A stretch of 64,000 bases of DNA from Paracoccus isoporae. GTDB lineage: Bacteria > Pseudomonadota > Alphaproteobacteria > Rhodobacterales > Rhodobacteraceae. A program made the position numbers and the translations under genes. The stretch spans positions 1 through 64,000 of the forward strand of contig NZ_FNAH01000009.1 of the NCBI RefSeq assembly GCF_900101865.1, read 5' to 3'. The stretch's first letter is position 1; each line of letters starts with the position of its first letter. This document shows, in pieces, positions 35,922-46,525 of this stretch. The notes beneath the pieces are model-generated. The model worked only from the letters and a program-made list of their open reading frames with translations. It was not told the DNA's origin and searched no databases.

Positions 35922-37396
35922 GCGATTTCGATGCGCTGATGGAATTCCAGCGCAGCACCGAGGCACTGTCCTCGGTCGCTGAACGCCTGGGCTGGGACCA
36001 GGAAACGGTGATGCCGCGCGGCGCGGTCGAGCAGCGGGCCGAGGAGATGGCGGCGATGGAATCGGTGCTGCATGAGCGCCGCACCGATCCGCGCATCGGC
36101 GAATGGCTGGACAATGCGGCGGGCGAGGCCGAGGACGCCGAAGATGCGCGGATGCTGGAGCTGATCGCGCGGGATTACGACCGCCAGACCCGGATCCCGG
36201 CGCGGCTGGCGACGGAATTGGCGCGGACCACATCGCTCGCGCAGGGGATCTGGGCCGAGGCGCGGGCCGCGGATGATCTGGCGGCCTTCCTGCCGACCCT
36301 GTCCGAGATCCTGATGCTCAAGCGCGAGGAGGCCGCGGCGCTTGCCGATGGCGGTGACGCTTATGACGCGCTTCTGGATGACTACGAACCCGGCGCGACC
36401 GCCGCCGGCATCTCGCGGATCTTCGCGGAGTTGCGGCCCCGCCTGGTGCAGCTTCGCGACGATCTTCTGGGCGCGGATCACCCGCCGCCGAAGCTGGACG
36501 GTCAGTTCCCGGCCGAGACCCAGCTTCGCCTCGCGCGGCAATGCGCCACCGCCTTCGGCTATGACTGGACGCGCGGTCGCCTTGATCTGGCGGTGCATCC
36601 GTTCAGCTCGGGCCGGTGGCAGGACAGCCGCATCACCACCCGCGTCGTGACGGATGACCCCTTCAACTGCCTCTATTCCACCATCCACGAGGTCGGCCAT
36701 TCCAATTACGAGCTGGGCATCGACAGCGATTACGCCTTCACCCCGCTGGGGCGCGGTGTCTCGCTGGGTGTGCATGAATCGCAGTCCCGCATCGCGGAAA
36801 ACCAGCTAGGCCGGTCTCGGGCCTTCACCGGCTGGCTGTTCGGCCGCATGTCCGAGGCGTTTGACGGGCTGAGCATCACCGACACGGAGGCGTTCTATGC
36901 CAGCGTCAACCGCGTCACGCCCGGCCATATCCGCACCGAATCGGACGAGGTGCAGTACAACCTGCACATCATGCTGCGCTTCGATCTGGAGCGTGACCTG
37001 ATTGCCGGCCGGCTGGATGTCGCGGATCTGGAGGAGGCGTGGAATGCGCGCTTCCTGAAGGATTTCGGCGTCGCCGTGGACCGGCCCTCCAACGGCGTGT
37101 TGCAGGATGTGCATTGGGCGGTGGGGCTGTTCGGCTATTTCCCGACCTACGCGCTCGGCAATGTCTATGCGGGCTGTCTGAACCGCGCCATGACCGAGGC
37201 GCTGCCCGATCTGGATGCTTCGCTGGCCGAAGGCGATGCGACGCCTGCGGTCGAATGGCTGCGCGAGAATGTGCACCGCCACGGCAGCCTGATCCCGCCG
37301 GTCGAACTGATCGAGCGGGCCAGCGGGGATGCCGTCACCGCAGCACCGCTGCTGGACTATCTGGAGACGAAATTCAGCGCGATCTACGGGCTCTGA
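35918..37396 (+). CDS. M32-family metallocarboxypeptidase
   Basis: A cytoplasmic zinc carboxypeptidase (Taq carboxypeptidase family) removing C-terminal residues from peptides. The 492-residue protein has the active-site H-E-V-G-H near residue 257 and the downstream family motifs E-S-Q-S-R-I-A-E-N and [11 protein letters not shown]. The usual length is about 500. The ATG overlaps the ctaA stop (ATGA). Its 3' end overlaps the convergent glpK gene by 13 bases. Confidence 0.93.
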   Translation: MSDFDALMEFQRSTEALSSVAERLGWDQETVMPRGAVEQRAEEMAAMESVLHERRTDPRIGEWLDNAAGEAEDAEDARMLELIARDYDRQTRIPARLATELARTTSLAQGIWAEARAADDLAAFLPTLSEILMLKREEAAALADGGDAYDALLDDYEPGATAAGISRIFAELRPRLVQLRDDLLGADHPPPKLDGQFPAETQLRLARQCATAFGYDWTRGRLDLAVHPFSSGRWQDSRITTRVVTDDPFNCLYSTIHEVGHSNYELGIDSDYAFTPLGRGVSLGVHESQSRIAENQLGRSRAFTGWLFGRMSEAFDGLSITDTEAFYASVNRVTPGHIRTESDEVQYNLHIMLRFDLERDLIAGRLDVADLEEAWNARFLKDFGVAVDRPSNGVLQDVHWAVGLFGYFPTYALGNVYAGCLNRAMTEALPDLDASLAEGDATPAVEWLRENVHRHGSLIPPVELIERASGDAVTAAPLLDYLETKFSAIYGL

Positions 37397-38880
37397 TCGT
37401 CGCCGGTCATCGCGATCACCGCCTCCACCGCGCGGGTCCAGCCGGTGATGTGGCGGTGCCGCGCCGCCTCGTCCATCTGCGGCTCGAAGCGGCGGTCGAG
37501 CCGCCAGGCGCGGGCATATTCCTCCGGCCCCGGACAGATCCCGGCCTTGTAGCCGGCCAGCCAGGCAGCACCCTGCGCGGTCGTCTCGGTGTTCTCGGGC
37601 CGGTCCACCGGCGCGCCGAGGATATCGGCCAGGAACTGCATCGCGGGCTCGCTTGCCGTCATGCCGCCATCGACGCGCAGCACCGCATCGCCCGCATCCG
37701 GCCAGTCGGCGCGCATCGCCTGCAACAGGTCGCGGGTCTGGAACCCGACCGAGCGCAGCGCGGCGCGGGCGAATTCCGCCGGGCCGGTGTTGCGGGTCAG
37801 GCCAAACACCCCGCCGCGGGCCTCGGGCCGCCAATAGGGCGCGCCGAGCCCGGTGAAGGCGGGGACCATCACGATCTCCTGCCCGTCATCTGCGTTCCTC
37901 GATAATTCAGCAGTTTCAGAGGCTTCGCGGATGATCTTCAACCCGTCGCGCAGCCATTGCACCACGGCGCCGGCGATGAAGATCGAGCCTTCGAGCGCGT
38001 AGCTGGGCTTGCCGTCCAACTGATACGCAATGGTGGTCAGCAGCCGGTGTTCGGAGCGCACCGCATCCGCACCGGTATTCAGCAGGGCGAAACAGCCCGT
38101 GCCATAGGTGGATTTCATCATGCCCGGCGCGAAACAGGCCTGCCCGACCGTTGCCGCCTGCTGATCACCCGCCACGCCCAGGATCGGCACCTCGCGGCCG
38201 AACAGATCGGCGCGGGTCACGCCGAACTCCGCCGCCGAATCGCGCACCTCCGGCAGAAGCGCCATCGGCACGCCGAACATCCGGCACATCTCCTCGGACC
38301 ATTCCCCCTTGCGGATGTCATACAGCATGGTGCGCGCGGCGTTGGTGGCGTCGGTGACATGGCTGCGCCCGCCGGTCAGCCGCCAGATCAGGTAGCTGTC
38401 CACCGTGCCGAAGGCCAGCTTGCCCGCCTCGGCCTTCTCGCGCGCGCCCTCGACCTGATCGAGGATCCAGCCGATCTTGGTGGCGCTGAAATACGGGTCC
38501 AGCAGCAGCCCGGTGACATCGGTGACCTGCGCCTCCTGCCCGTCGGCCTTCATCCGGGCGCAGGCCTCGGCGGTGCGGCGATCCTGCCAGACGATGGCAT
38601 TGTGGATCGGCCGGCCGTTGTCGCGGTCCCAGATCAGCGTGGTCTCGCGCTGATTGGTAATGCCGATCGCATCGATGCGGGGCGCACCCGCCTGCTCGAT
38701 CGCTCCCCGCGCGGTGGCGGCGGTGGTGGTCCAGATGTCCTTCGGATCATGCTCGACCCAGCCCGATTGCGGGAAATGCTGCTCGAATTCCTGCTGCGCG
38801 CTGCCCTGAACCTCAAGATCGTCGGAAAACACGATGCCGCGGGACGAGGTGGTCCCCTGGTCGATGGCGAGAATGGTCAT
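37384..38880 (-). CDS. glpK: Glycerol kinase
   Basis: Phosphorylates glycerol to sn-glycerol 3-phosphate with ATP. The 498-residue FGGY-family protein has D-Q-G-T-T-S-S-R-G at the N-terminus, the N-Q-R-E-T-T motif, Y-G-T-G-C-F near residue 260, and D-G-G-M-T-A-S in the C-terminal ATPase domain. GGGAGG precedes ATG 38880. No glycerol transporter or glpD is adjacent. Confidence 0.95.
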   Translation of the reverse strand: MTILAIDQGTTSSRGIVFSDDLEVQGSAQQEFEQHFPQSGWVEHDPKDIWTTTAATARGAIEQAGAPRIDAIGITNQRETTLIWDRDNGRPIHNAIVWQDRRTAEACARMKADGQEAQVTDVTGLLLDPYFSATKIGWILDQVEGAREKAEAGKLAFGTVDSYLIWRLTGGRSHVTDATNAARTMLYDIRKGEWSEEMCRMFGVPMALLPEVRDSAAEFGVTRADLFGREVPILGVAGDQQAATVGQACFAPGMMKSTYGTGCFALLNTGADAVRSEHRLLTTIAYQLDGKPSYALEGSIFIAGAVVQWLRDGLKIIREASETAELSRNADDGQEIVMVPAFTGLGAPYWRPEARGGVFGLTRNTGPAEFARAALRSVGFQTRDLLQAMRADWPDAGDAVLRVDGGMTASEPAMQFLADILGAPVDRPENTETTAQGAAWLAGYKAGICPGPEEYARAWRLDRRFEPQMDEAARHRHITGWTRAVEAVIAMTGDDQSP

Positions 38881-38973
38881 GGCGTCTCCCTCCCTGATCC
38901 CGGCGGCCTCTCCCTGGCCGCCCGAACCCAAGTGGTCGCCCGGCCGGGGCGGCAGGTCAAGCCGCGCGCCGCG

Positions 38974-39465
38974 TCAACCGGGCAGATGCCGGCCCCATTG
39001 CCCCTGCGCAAAGACCAGCGGCGCGCCCTCGCCCGTCTCCACCCGCAGCACCCGGCCGATCACCAACGTGTGGTCGCCCGCGTCATGCGCGGCCTCGCGG
39101 GCGCAGTCGAACCGGGTCAGCACGCCGGGAATGACCGGCACCTCCTCGGGCGAGCGCGTCACCTCCAGCCCCGCGAACTGATCGCCGCCGCGGGTGAAGC
39201 GGTCGGCCAGCGACTTCTGGCCATCCGCCAGCACATGGACGCTGAAATGCCCAGCCTCGGCAAACAGGTCGTGGCGGCGCGAAAACTTGCCCGGCGACCA
39301 CAGCACCAGGGGCGGCGCCAGCGACAGCGAGGCAAAGCTGTTCGCAGTCAGCCCCTGGGGGCCGCGCGGCGAGGCGATGGTCACCACCGTCACGCCGGTC
39401 GCGAAACTGCCAAGCGCGTCGCGGAATTCGCGGGCATGGGCGTGGTCGGGGGCAAAGACCGTCAT
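38974..39465 (-). CDS. Flavin reductase family protein
   Basis: A 163-residue FMN-binding split-barrel protein that probably reduces flavin with NAD(P)H, often for a two-component monooxygenase. The N-terminal [10 protein letters not shown] and [18 protein letters not shown] segments define the family. The ATG overlaps the stop of the aldo-keto reductase gene (ATGA), so the two are co-translated. No monooxygenase gene is next to it. Confidence 0.88.
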   Translation of the reverse strand: MTVFAPDHAHAREFRDALGSFATGVTVVTIASPRGPQGLTANSFASLSLAPPLVLWSPGKFSRRHDLFAEAGHFSVHVLADGQKSLADRFTRGGDQFAGLEVTRSPEEVPVIPGVLTRFDCAREAAHDAGDHTLVIGRVLRVETGEGAPLVFAQGQWGRHLPG

Positions 39466-40361
39466 GGCACCTCATGGCCAAGGGCGGCGGTGTAGAGGAG
39501 GAACCAGTCCTCGCGGCTCATCTCGATCTTCAGCGCGTCCGAGAATTGCCGGATCCGGTCGAGCGTATTGGTGCCCATCACCGGCAGGATGCCCGCCGGA
39601 TGCGCCAGCAGCCAGGCCACGGCGAGCGCGCTGAGTTCGCAATCCTTTTCGGCCGCCATGTCGCGCAGCGCCTCGATCAGCGCCGGGCGCACCCCGGCGA
39701 ACAGCGCCCCGCCCGCCAGCGGCGACCAGGCCATGGGCAGCATTCCCTCGCGTTGCAGATAGGCCAGATCGCCATTGCCAAACGGCTCATGCGCGGCCAG
39801 CGACAGCTCGATCTGGTTGGTGCAGAGCGGGTGGGTCATGCAGGATTGCAGAAGTTCCACGTCATGGGGCCGGAAATTCGACACGCCGACCGCGCGCACC
39901 TTGCCCGAATCGACAAGCTGATCCAGCCCGCGCCCGGTGTCGAACGCGTCCATCATCGGGTCGGGGCGGTGGATCAGCAGCAGGTCGATATGGTCCGTGG
40001 CCATGTCACGCAGGCTGTGCTCGACCGACGTGGCGATATGTGCCGCCGAGGTGTCGTAATGCTTGACCCGCGCCGCCTTGTGGCGTCCGGCGGGGGCGAC
40101 GATGCCGCATTTGGTCACGATCTCCACCCGGTCGCGCAGCGACGGCGCGGCCTTCAGCGCCGCACCCAGCACCGCCTCGGCGGTGTAGTCGCCATAGATA
40201 TCCGCCTGATCCAGCGTGGTGACGCCCTGTTCCAGACAGGCCTCGATCTTGGCCTGCACATGGGCCGGGCTGGTATCGGCATCATCGGCGATCCGCCACA
40301 TGCCATAGGCGATGCGGCTGAGTGCCAGACCGTCGGCGATGGGAATCCGCTCCATATCCAT
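39462..40361 (-). CDS. Aldo/keto reductase (YdhF-like)
   Basis: A 299-residue NADPH-dependent oxidoreductase of the TIM-barrel AKR family. The catalytic tetrad is visible: Asp and Tyr in [11 protein letters not shown], Lys in E-I-V-T-K-C-G, His in L-L-L-I-H-R-P-D-P. The NADPH-binding end reads [12 protein letters not shown]. It resembles E. coli YdhF. ATG 40361 has AGGGA at seven bases. The flavin reductase gene is coupled downstream. Substrate unknown. Confidence 0.9.
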   Translation of the reverse strand: MDMERIPIADGLALSRIAYGMWRIADDADTSPAHVQAKIEACLEQGVTTLDQADIYGDYTAEAVLGAALKAAPSLRDRVEIVTKCGIVAPAGRHKAARVKHYDTSAAHIATSVEHSLRDMATDHIDLLLIHRPDPMMDAFDTGRGLDQLVDSGKVRAVGVSNFRPHDVELLQSCMTHPLCTNQIELSLAAHEPFGNGDLAYLQREGMLPMAWSPLAGGALFAGVRPALIEALRDMAAEKDCELSALAVAWLLAHPAGILPVMGTNTLDRIRQFSDALKIEMSREDWFLLYTAALGHEVP

Positions 40362-40632
40362 CTTCTGTCCCTTTCCAGCTTGCGCCGCATGCGGGGTCTG
40401 TCCGGGCCGCAGATGAACCGGCAAGGCCGGATCCGGCAGGCGGCCCGGCCCTACGCGCCAGTGTTAACCGTCGCGGGCGGGGAGATTCAACGTGTATTCG
40501 CGGGAATCCGGCGCGGCGTTCGGATGCGGCCGGGCGGGACGGGGATCGATGGAGCCTGCCGCGCGGGCCGGCGCGCCGATGATGCGCCGGCGGCGTAGCG
40601 CGCCCTGGCCGTCAGCCGTGGTCTCGTGGGTC

Positions 40633-41193
40633 TCAGCCCGCCATGCGCCGCAGATAGGTCCAGGTCGGGACACGGTTGTTGCGCGCGACCGACCAGCTTT
40701 CGGCATCGCCCAGATAGGCAAAACCGCAATTCGTCAGCACGCGGGCGGAGCCGGGATTATCCTGGAACACCTCGGCAAACAGCGTGCGCGCGCCATGCGG
40801 GTTGACCGAGACGAGCCCGCTCACCGCCTCGCTGGCGAAACCGGTATTCCAGAACCCGGCGCCGACCCAGAATCCCAGCTCGGATTGCGAATCCTCCATC
40901 CGGGTCAGCGAGACGACGCCCAGAACCTCGCCCAGGCCGTGACGCGCGCCGTCGATGGCCCAGACATCCTCGCTGCGCTCCGGGTCCATGGCGCGGGCGA
41001 CGAAGCCGTCCGCCGCGCCGGGCGGCAGGGGATGGGGAATGGCACGGGTGCCCTCGGCCACGCGGCGATCGGCGGTGTAATGCGCGATCAGCCCCACATC
41101 GGACGGGCGCAGCGGTCGCAGATCCAGCCGCTCGGTGGTGATGACAGGCTGTTCCCGGACCAGTTCCGCTGCGGCATCCGCGTGCATATTCAT
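40633..41193 (-). CDS. GNAT acetyltransferase (RimJ/RimL-like)
   Basis: A 186-residue protein with the RimJ-type N-terminal pattern T-T-E-R-L-D-L-R-P-L-R-P-S-D, then L-G-F-W-V-G and the acetyl-CoA segment G-F-A-S-E-A-V, and N-P-G-S-A-R-V-L-T-N-C-G-F near the C-terminus. It could acetylate a ribosomal-protein N-terminus or a small molecule. It lies downstream of rpmA beyond a strong terminator hairpin; GNAT genes often follow rplU-rpmA in Rhodobacteraceae (recalled). Confidence 0.87.
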   Translation of the reverse strand: MNMHADAAAELVREQPVITTERLDLRPLRPSDVGLIAHYTADRRVAEGTRAIPHPLPPGAADGFVARAMDPERSEDVWAIDGARHGLGEVLGVVSLTRMEDSQSELGFWVGAGFWNTGFASEAVSGLVSVNPHGARTLFAEVFQDNPGSARVLTNCGFAYLGDAESWSVARNNRVPTWTYLRRMAG

Positions 41194-41243
41194 CGTCTCG
41201 TCACTCCTCCACGGGCAGATCGCCCAGACCCTTAAACGACCAA

Positions 41244-41269
41244 GGGGGACCGGCTTGCGCCGATCCCCC
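41244..41269 (-). terminator. Terminator of the rplU-rpmA operon
   Basis: On the minus strand GGGGGATCGGC pairs with GCCGGTCCCCC (one G-T wobble) around a GCAA tetraloop. It lies about 25 bases past the rpmA stop. The T-tract after it is weak, so some read-through into the GNAT gene is possible. Confidence 0.65.
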
Positions 41270-41294
41270 CTATCTCTGCCGGGTTAATATCGGC

Positions 41295-41567
41295 TTACTC
41301 GGCGGCCTCTGCGTTGGCGGGCATGACCGAGATATAGGTGCGGCCCTTGAGACCCTTCTTGAAGGTCACTTCACCATCGGTCAGCGCGAACAGCGTGTGA
41401 TCGCGGCCCATGCCGACATTGGCGCCCGGCCACCAGGTGGTGCCGCGCTGGCGCACGATGATGTTGCCCGCGATGGCCGCCTGGCCACCATAGAGTTTCA
41501 CGCCCAGGCGACGGCCAGCCGAGTCGCGGCCGTTGCGGGACGAACCGCCTGCTTTCTTATGTGCCAT
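41295..41567 (-). CDS. rpmA: 50S ribosomal protein L27
   Basis: A 90-residue component of the large subunit near the peptidyl-transferase centre. The N-terminus [16 protein letters not shown] is canonical, followed by G-V-K-x-Y-G-G-Q and R-Q-R-G-T. No cleavable N-terminal extension is present. It starts four bases after rplU, the standard rplU-rpmA order. Confidence 0.97.
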   Translation of the reverse strand: MAHKKAGGSSRNGRDSAGRRLGVKLYGGQAAIAGNIIVRQRGTTWWPGANVGMGRDHTLFALTDGEVTFKKGLKGRTYISVMPANAEAAE

Positions 41568-41570
41568 GAC

Positions 41571-42278
41571 TTAGTCCTTCTTGCCTTTGGCCAGTTCCTT
41601 GGCCTGCTTGATCCAGTCGTCGCGTTCGATGCGACCATGAAACGCCAGCTGGTCGTCCATGTATTCGATCTCGGCCTTCTTCCACTCCGCGATCTGGTCG
41701 AAATGGAACACGCCGTTCTCGTGCAGCAGCCCTTCCAGCTTCGGACCCACGCCCGAGATCTGCTTGAGATCGTCGGCGCCGCCCTCGCGGGCCTCGCTCA
41801 GCAGGTTCGCGGGACGGGTGCCGGCGGATTTCGGCGCGTCCTCGGCGGCTGCCTCGGCCTTCTTCGCGGCGGGCTTGGCCGCCTTCTTGGCGGGTGCGGG
41901 CTCTGCCTCCGCGACATAGGAGGCACCCGCGGTGCGCGCCCCGATGGCTGCCTTGACGCCCGACTTGTCGCCGCCCGTCTCCAGCACCTCGGTGATGCGC
42001 AGCAGGGTCAGTTGCTGGCGGTGGCCGCGCGTGCGCTGCGAGCTGTGCTTGCGGCGGCGCTTGACATAGGTGATGACCTTGTCGGCCTTGATCTGGTCGA
42101 TCACCTCGGCCTGCACCGCGGCGCCTTCCACCAGCGGCGCGCCGACGGTCGCACCGACCATCAGAATCTCGTTGAACTGGACGGTCTCACCGGCATCGGC
42201 CGCCAGCTTCTCGACGCGCAGCGTATCGCCCGCCTGAACGCGGTACTGCTTGCCGCCCGTTTTGAGAACTGCGAACAT
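41571..42278 (-). CDS. rplU: 50S ribosomal protein L21 with C-terminal helix-hairpin-helix extension
   Basis: A 235-residue L21 (the usual core is about 103 residues). Residues 1-104 form the ribosomal core: [14 protein letters not shown], then [16 protein letters not shown]. An Ala/Lys-rich linker (about 115-165) leads to a helix-hairpin-helix-like domain ([12 protein letters not shown], about 178-225). Extended L21 occurs in alphaproteobacteria; the role of the tail is unknown. AAGGA is well placed before ATG 42278. Confidence 0.95.
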   Translation of the reverse strand: MFAVLKTGGKQYRVQAGDTLRVEKLAADAGETVQFNEILMVGATVGAPLVEGAAVQAEVIDQIKADKVITYVKRRRKHSSQRTRGHRQQLTLLRITEVLETGGDKSGVKAAIGARTAGASYVAEAEPAPAKKAAKPAAKKAEAAAEDAPKSAGTRPANLLSEAREGGADDLKQISGVGPKLEGLLHENGVFHFDQIAEWKKAEIEYMDDQLAFHGRIERDDWIKQAKELAKGKKD

Positions 42279-42311
42279 CGCTTCTTCCTTCGTATCCCGC
42301 ATCCTGCGGCC

Positions 42312-42344
42312 CCAGCAATTGCTGGTGTTTTCGGGGAAATCCCC
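42312..42344 (-). promoter_or_regulatory. Two-hairpin 5' leader of rplU
   Basis: The perfect 14-base palindrome CCAGCAATTGCTGG (42312-42325) and the hairpin GGGGAAATCCCC (42333-42344) both lie in the about 140-base leader between the predicted promoter and the rplU start. Ribosomal protein leaders often bind the protein for feedback; that role here is inferred. Confidence 0.4.
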
Positions 42345-42427
42345 GCCTTCGGACAGCGCACCCTGATCTGGGGTGATGGTTGAAAATAACGTACCGGCCA
42401 AGGGCGGATGCCCGGCCGGGTCCGGGT

Positions 42428-42456
42428 GATATGGCGGATTCGGCGGGGATAGTCAA
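42428..42456 (-). promoter_or_regulatory. Predicted promoter of rplU-rpmA
   Basis: On the minus strand TTGACT (42451-42456) and CATATC (42428-42433) are 17 bases apart. The resulting transcript would have a leader of about 140 bases. Confidence 0.55.
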
Positions 42457-42557
42457 GCGGCGCGCGCGCCGGGCGCGATCCCGGCCCGCCCGATCGCCCG
42501 CCTTACCGGAACGTCACCGAGCGGCACGTCTTCACCGCCCGGCCTGCGCAGGGCGGC

Positions 42558-42585
42558 TTGAAACCCGGTCAACCTCTGCTATCAG
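42558..42585 (+). promoter_or_regulatory. Predicted promoter of the transketolase gene
   Basis: TTGAAA (42558-42563) and TATCAG (42580-42585) are separated by 16 bases. The predicted start near 42592 gives a 25-base leader containing AAAGGAA before the ATG. Confidence 0.5.
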
Positions 42586-42616
42586 GGGCGCACGCTCGTT
42601 TCAAAGGAACATCGCC

Positions 42617-44635
42617 ATGGATCTCCAAGCACGCCGCAACGCTGACCCGCAGCACTGGAACCTTGCCACCTCCATTCGCGTGCTGGCCATGGACGCCGTT
42701 CAGGCCGCCAATTCCGGCCATCCCGGCATGCCCATGGGCATGGCCGACGTGGCGACCGTTCTGTTCCGCAACCACCTGAAATTCGACGCCAGCGCACCGA
42801 ACTGGTTCGACCGCGACCGGTTCATCCTGTCGGCGGGCCACGGCTCGATGCTGCTTTATGCGCTGCTCTACCTGACCGGGTATGAGCAGATGACGCTGGA
42901 GCAGATCAAGAATTTCCGGCAATGGGGCTCGATCACCGCGGGCCATCCCGAATACGGCCATGCCGAAGGGATCGAGACCACCACCGGACCGCTGGGTCAG
43001 GGCATCGCCACCTCGGTCGGCTTCGCCATTGCCGAGGAAGCCATGCGGGCCGAGTTCGGCGAGGCGCTGTGCGATCACCGCACCTGGGTCATCGCCGGCG
43101 ATGGCTGCCTGATGGAAGGCATCAGCCAGGAGGCGATCGCGCTTGCGGGCGCACAGAAGCTGGGCCGGCTGATCGTGCTCTGGGACAATAACGACATCAC
43201 CATCGACGGCGCGGTTTCGCTGTCCGACCGCACCGATCAGCGGGCGCGTTTCGAGGCGTCGGGCTGGCGCGTGCTGTCCTGCGACGGCCATGACGCCGCC
43301 GATATCGACCGCGCGCTGAGCGCCGCCAAGGACAGCGATGGCCGCCCCACCCTGGTCGATTGCAAGACCGTGATCGGCTATGGCTCGGAAAAGAAGCAGG
43401 GCACGTCCGGCGCGCATGGCTCGCCGCTGGGGGACGAGGAAATCGCCGCCACCCGCCGCCATTACGGCTGGGACCATGCGGAGTTCATCATCCCCGACGA
43501 CATCCTGTCGGACTGGCGCGAGATCGGCCGGCGCGGGGCCGAGGCGCGGCAGGGCTGGAACGACCGCGTGGACGGGCTGGAGGCGGACAAGCGCGACGAG
43601 TTCGCCCGCCGCATCTCGGGCGAATCGAACGGCAAGCTCGGCCCCGCCATCGCGGCGCTGAAGGAGCAGGCGCTCGCCGGGCAGCACAAGGTCGCCACCC
43701 GCAAGGCCTCCGAGATGGTGCTGGAAGTCATCAACCCCGCCCTGCCGGAAATGTTCGGCGGCTCGGCCGACCTGACCGGCTCCAACAACACCAAGACCGC
43801 CGATCTCGGGATTTTCGACGTCCAGAACCGGGCCGGGCGCTATATCCATTACGGCATCCGCGAACACGGCATGGCCGCGGCGATGAACGGGATCTTCCTG
43901 CATGGCGGCTTCCGCCCCTATGGCGGCACCTTCCTGACCTTCACCGATTACGCGCGGGGCGCGATGCGGCTGTCGGCGCTGATGGGGATCGCCACGATCT
44001 ACGTGATGACCCACGACTCCATCGGTCTGGGCGAGGACGGGCCGACCCACCAGCCGATCGAGCACCTGGCGCTGTGCCGCGCCACGCCGAACACCATGGT
44101 GCTGCGCCCCTGCGACCTGATCGAGACCGCCGAGGCCTGGGAGATCGCGCTCGACAGCGAGGACGCGCCCTCGGTCATGGCGCTGTCGCGGCAGAACCTG
44201 CCGCTGCTGCGGGAAGAGGCGGGCGAGAACCTGTCGGCCAAGGGCGCGTACGTGATGCGCGAAGCCTCGGCCGCGCCGAAGGTGATCCTGATGGCCACCG
44301 GCTCCGAGGTCGAGATCGCGGTGAACGCGCGCGAGATCCTGGAAGCGGCGGGCATTCCCACCCGCGTGCTGTCGGTGCCCTGCATGGAACTGCTGCGCGA
44401 ACAGGACGCCGCCTATCGCGAGACGCTGCTGCCCGCCGACACCGTGCGCGTCGCCGTCGAGGCCGGCGTGCGCCAGGGCTGGGACTGGCTGCTGATGGGC
44501 GAACGCGGCAGCGATACGCGCGCGGGCTTTGTCGGCATGGACGGGTTCGGCGCATCGGCCCCCGCGCCGAAGCTCTACGAGGAGTTCGGCATCACGCCGG
44601 ACGCGGTGGCCGAAACCGCCAAGGCGCTGCTGTAA
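42617..44635 (+). CDS. tkt: Transketolase
   Basis: A thiamine-diphosphate enzyme moving two-carbon units in the pentose phosphate pathway. The 672-residue protein has [10 protein letters not shown] with the catalytic His, the cofactor motif [10 protein letters not shown] ... N-N-D-I-T-I-D-G-A, and the middle-domain [11 protein letters not shown]. Length is standard. The ATG at 42617 has AAAGGAA upstream; the open frame before it is not coding. A perfect stem-loop follows the stop. Confidence 0.96.
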   Translation: MDLQARRNADPQHWNLATSIRVLAMDAVQAANSGHPGMPMGMADVATVLFRNHLKFDASAPNWFDRDRFILSAGHGSMLLYALLYLTGYEQMTLEQIKNFRQWGSITAGHPEYGHAEGIETTTGPLGQGIATSVGFAIAEEAMRAEFGEALCDHRTWVIAGDGCLMEGISQEAIALAGAQKLGRLIVLWDNNDITIDGAVSLSDRTDQRARFEASGWRVLSCDGHDAADIDRALSAAKDSDGRPTLVDCKTVIGYGSEKKQGTSGAHGSPLGDEEIAATRRHYGWDHAEFIIPDDILSDWREIGRRGAEARQGWNDRVDGLEADKRDEFARRISGESNGKLGPAIAALKEQALAGQHKVATRKASEMVLEVINPALPEMFGGSADLTGSNNTKTADLGIFDVQNRAGRYIHYGIREHGMAAAMNGIFLHGGFRPYGGTFLTFTDYARGAMRLSALMGIATIYVMTHDSIGLGEDGPTHQPIEHLALCRATPNTMVLRPCDLIETAEAWEIALDSEDAPSVMALSRQNLPLLREEAGENLSAKGAYVMREASAAPKVILMATGSEVEIAVNAREILEAAGIPTRVLSVPCMELLREQDAAYRETLLPADTVRVAVEAGVRQGWDWLLMGERGSDTRAGFVGMDGFGASAPAPKLYEEFGITPDAVAETAKALL

Positions 44636-44670
44636 GTGGCGCGGAACCGTGCAGATCACGTGAAACCTCT

Positions 44671-44697
44671 GTTGCAGCGAACTGATTTCGCTGCAAC
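44671..44697. terminator. Perfect 11-pair stem-loop between tkt and the DMT gene
   Basis: GTTGCAGCGAA (44671-44681) and TTCGCTGCAAC (44687-44697) are exact reverse complements around the loop CTGAT. No T-run follows. It ends six bases before the ATG of the next gene and so covers its ribosome-binding region. It could be a weak terminator, an operator or a translational control element. Confidence 0.5.
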
Positions 44698-44703
44698 TTC
44701 CTG

Positions 44704-45633
44704 ATGGCGCTGCGCCCCCTTCCTGGTGCCTTCGCGCTGTTTGGCCGCGAGCGTGACGGATCGCGGCGGCATCCCGGCGGCGATCAGACGCGCGGCATCC
44801 TGATCCTGTGTTCGGCCATCTTCCTGTTCACGCTGATGGATGCGACGGCCAAGTATCTGGGTCAGTATTACTCTGCCCCGCAGGTTGTCTGGGCCCGGTT
44901 CATGGGCAATCTCGCGGTGGTCCTGCTGGTCTATCGCGCCCGTTTCTTTCCGCTGCTGCGCGCGCGCCGGCCGATGTTCCAGTTCTGGCGGGCGATGACG
45001 CAGCTGGCCTCGGTCTCGCTGTTCTTCACCTCGCTGCAATATATCGGCATTGCCGAGGCGACGGCGATCATGGACCTCAACCCGGTCCTCATCACGCTTG
45101 GCGGGGCGCTGTTTCTGGGCGAGAGGATCGGCTGGCGGCGCATCGCGGGGATCGTAGCGGCGATGATCGGGGCGCTCATCATCATCCGGCCGGGGCTGGG
45201 CGTGTTCCACCCCGCCGCGCTTCTGCCGCTGATCGGGGCGTTCACCTTTGCGGCGGGTGCGCTGCTGACCCGGATGGTGCGCCATGACGCGCTTGGCACA
45301 TCGCTGATCTGGTCGGTGGTGGTCGGGGCCATCGCCAGCAGCGCCGCCGTGCCATTTTTTTGGGATGCGATCCAGACCGAGCATCTGTGGGCGTACGGGC
45401 TGATCGGCCTGTTCGGCGCGGCGTCGCAGGCGCTGCTGATCCGCGCCTTCTCGCTGGCCGAGGCCGGGGCCATCGCGCCCTTCGGCTATACCGGGGTGAT
45501 CTGGGCCGGGGTCTGGGGCTGGCTGTTCTGGGGGGTGCTGCCCGATCTCTGGACAATCTTCGGCGCGGTGCTGATCGTAGGCGCCGGGATCTATATCTGG
45601 TCGCGAGAGAAGAAGCTTGCCGAACACGGGTGA
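44704..45633 (+). CDS. DMT-superfamily (EamA) transporter
   Basis: A 309-residue inner-membrane protein with ten hydrophobic segments in two EamA repeats (about 30-160 and 170-302). The motif D-L-N-P-V-L-I-T-L-G-G-A-L-F-L-G-E-R near residue 125 and the same layout in the second half (G-Y-T-G-V-I-W-A) are typical of metabolite exporters. The ribosome site is buried in the stem-loop just upstream. The next gene overlaps its end by 17 bases. Substrate unknown. Confidence 0.9.
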   Translation: MALRPLPGAFALFGRERDGSRRHPGGDQTRGILILCSAIFLFTLMDATAKYLGQYYSAPQVVWARFMGNLAVVLLVYRARFFPLLRARRPMFQFWRAMTQLASVSLFFTSLQYIGIAEATAIMDLNPVLITLGGALFLGERIGWRRIAGIVAAMIGALIIIRPGLGVFHPAALLPLIGAFTFAAGALLTRMVRHDALGTSLIWSVVVGAIASSAAVPFFWDAIQTEHLWAYGLIGLFGAASQALLIRAFSLAEAGAIAPFGYTGVIWAGVWGWLFWGVLPDLWTIFGAVLIVGAGIYIWSREKKLAEHG

Positions 45634-46525
45634 AGATACGGAGAGCGAGGAGCGGGTCAGCGCGACCGACCGTCTGGGCAATGCCGCCTTTCTGGCGGTG
45701 ATGGGGCTGGCGCGGCTGCTGCCCTATCGCCAGCGGATCGGGCTGGTCGGCTGGTTCTTCTCGCGCACCCTCGGGCCGCTGGCGGGCTGGACGGCGCGGG
45801 CGCGGGCCAATCTGTCGCTAGCCATGCCGGAGCTCGACGCGCCGCAACGCCGCCAGATCGCGCGCGACGTGCTGGACAATGCCGGCCGCTCCATGGCCGA
45901 AATCTACAGCGGCCGCGCCTTCACCGACCGCATTGCCGCCGCCGATCCGCTGACCGGACCGGGGCTGGATGCGCTCGCCGACGCGGCGCAGGCGGAACGG
46001 CCGGTCATCCTCGCCTGCGCGCATTTCGGCAATTACGACGCGATGCGCGCGGCGCTGTCGGCGCGGGGCTGGCCGGTCGGTGCGCTTTACCGGCCGATGA
46101 ACAACGACGCCTTCAATGCCCATTACATCCCGGCCATCCGGGCAATTTCCGAGCCGGTCTTTCCGCGCGGCCGCGCCGGTTTCGCGGCGATGCTGAAATT
46201 CCTGCGCGGCGGCGGGATGCTGGCGCTCGGCTTCGACCAGTTCGTGCAGGACGGCACCGAGCTGCAATTCTTCGGCCTGCCGTCCCGCACCGTGCTGACC
46301 CCGGCGGAGCTTGCCCTGCGCTATGACGCGCTGCTGGTGCCGATCTACGGCATCAGGCAACCGGACGGGCTGAGCTTCGTGGTCGAGGTCGGCAGGCCGG
46401 TCGATCACACCACCGCGCAGCAGATGATGCAGGCGCTGAACGACGATCTGGAGGCGCGGATCCGCGCCCGTCCCGGCCAGTGGTTCTGGGTGCATCGCCG
46501 CTGGAAGAAGCGGCGGCGCGGCTGA
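45617..46525 (+). CDS. Lysophospholipid/lipid A acyltransferase (LpxL/HtrB type)
   Basis: A 302-residue membrane-associated acyltransferase adding acyl chains to lipid A precursors or related lipids. The catalytic H-x4-D is present as H-F-G-N-Y-D near residue 137. The second motif region reads L-A-L-G-F-D-Q-F and the C-terminus W-F-W-V-H-R-R-W is diagnostic of the family. The start is TTG 45617, inside the DMT gene; no ATG lies earlier in the frame, and later ones would remove the N-terminal helix. The pair is probably co-translated. Confidence 0.88.
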   Translation: MPNTGEDTESEERVSATDRLGNAAFLAVMGLARLLPYRQRIGLVGWFFSRTLGPLAGWTARARANLSLAMPELDAPQRRQIARDVLDNAGRSMAEIYSGRAFTDRIAAADPLTGPGLDALADAAQAERPVILACAHFGNYDAMRAALSARGWPVGALYRPMNNDAFNAHYIPAIRAISEPVFPRGRAGFAAMLKFLRGGGMLALGFDQFVQDGTELQFFGLPSRTVLTPAELALRYDALLVPIYGIRQPDGLSFVVEVGRPVDHTTAQQMMQALNDDLEARIRARPGQWFWVHRRWKKRRRG

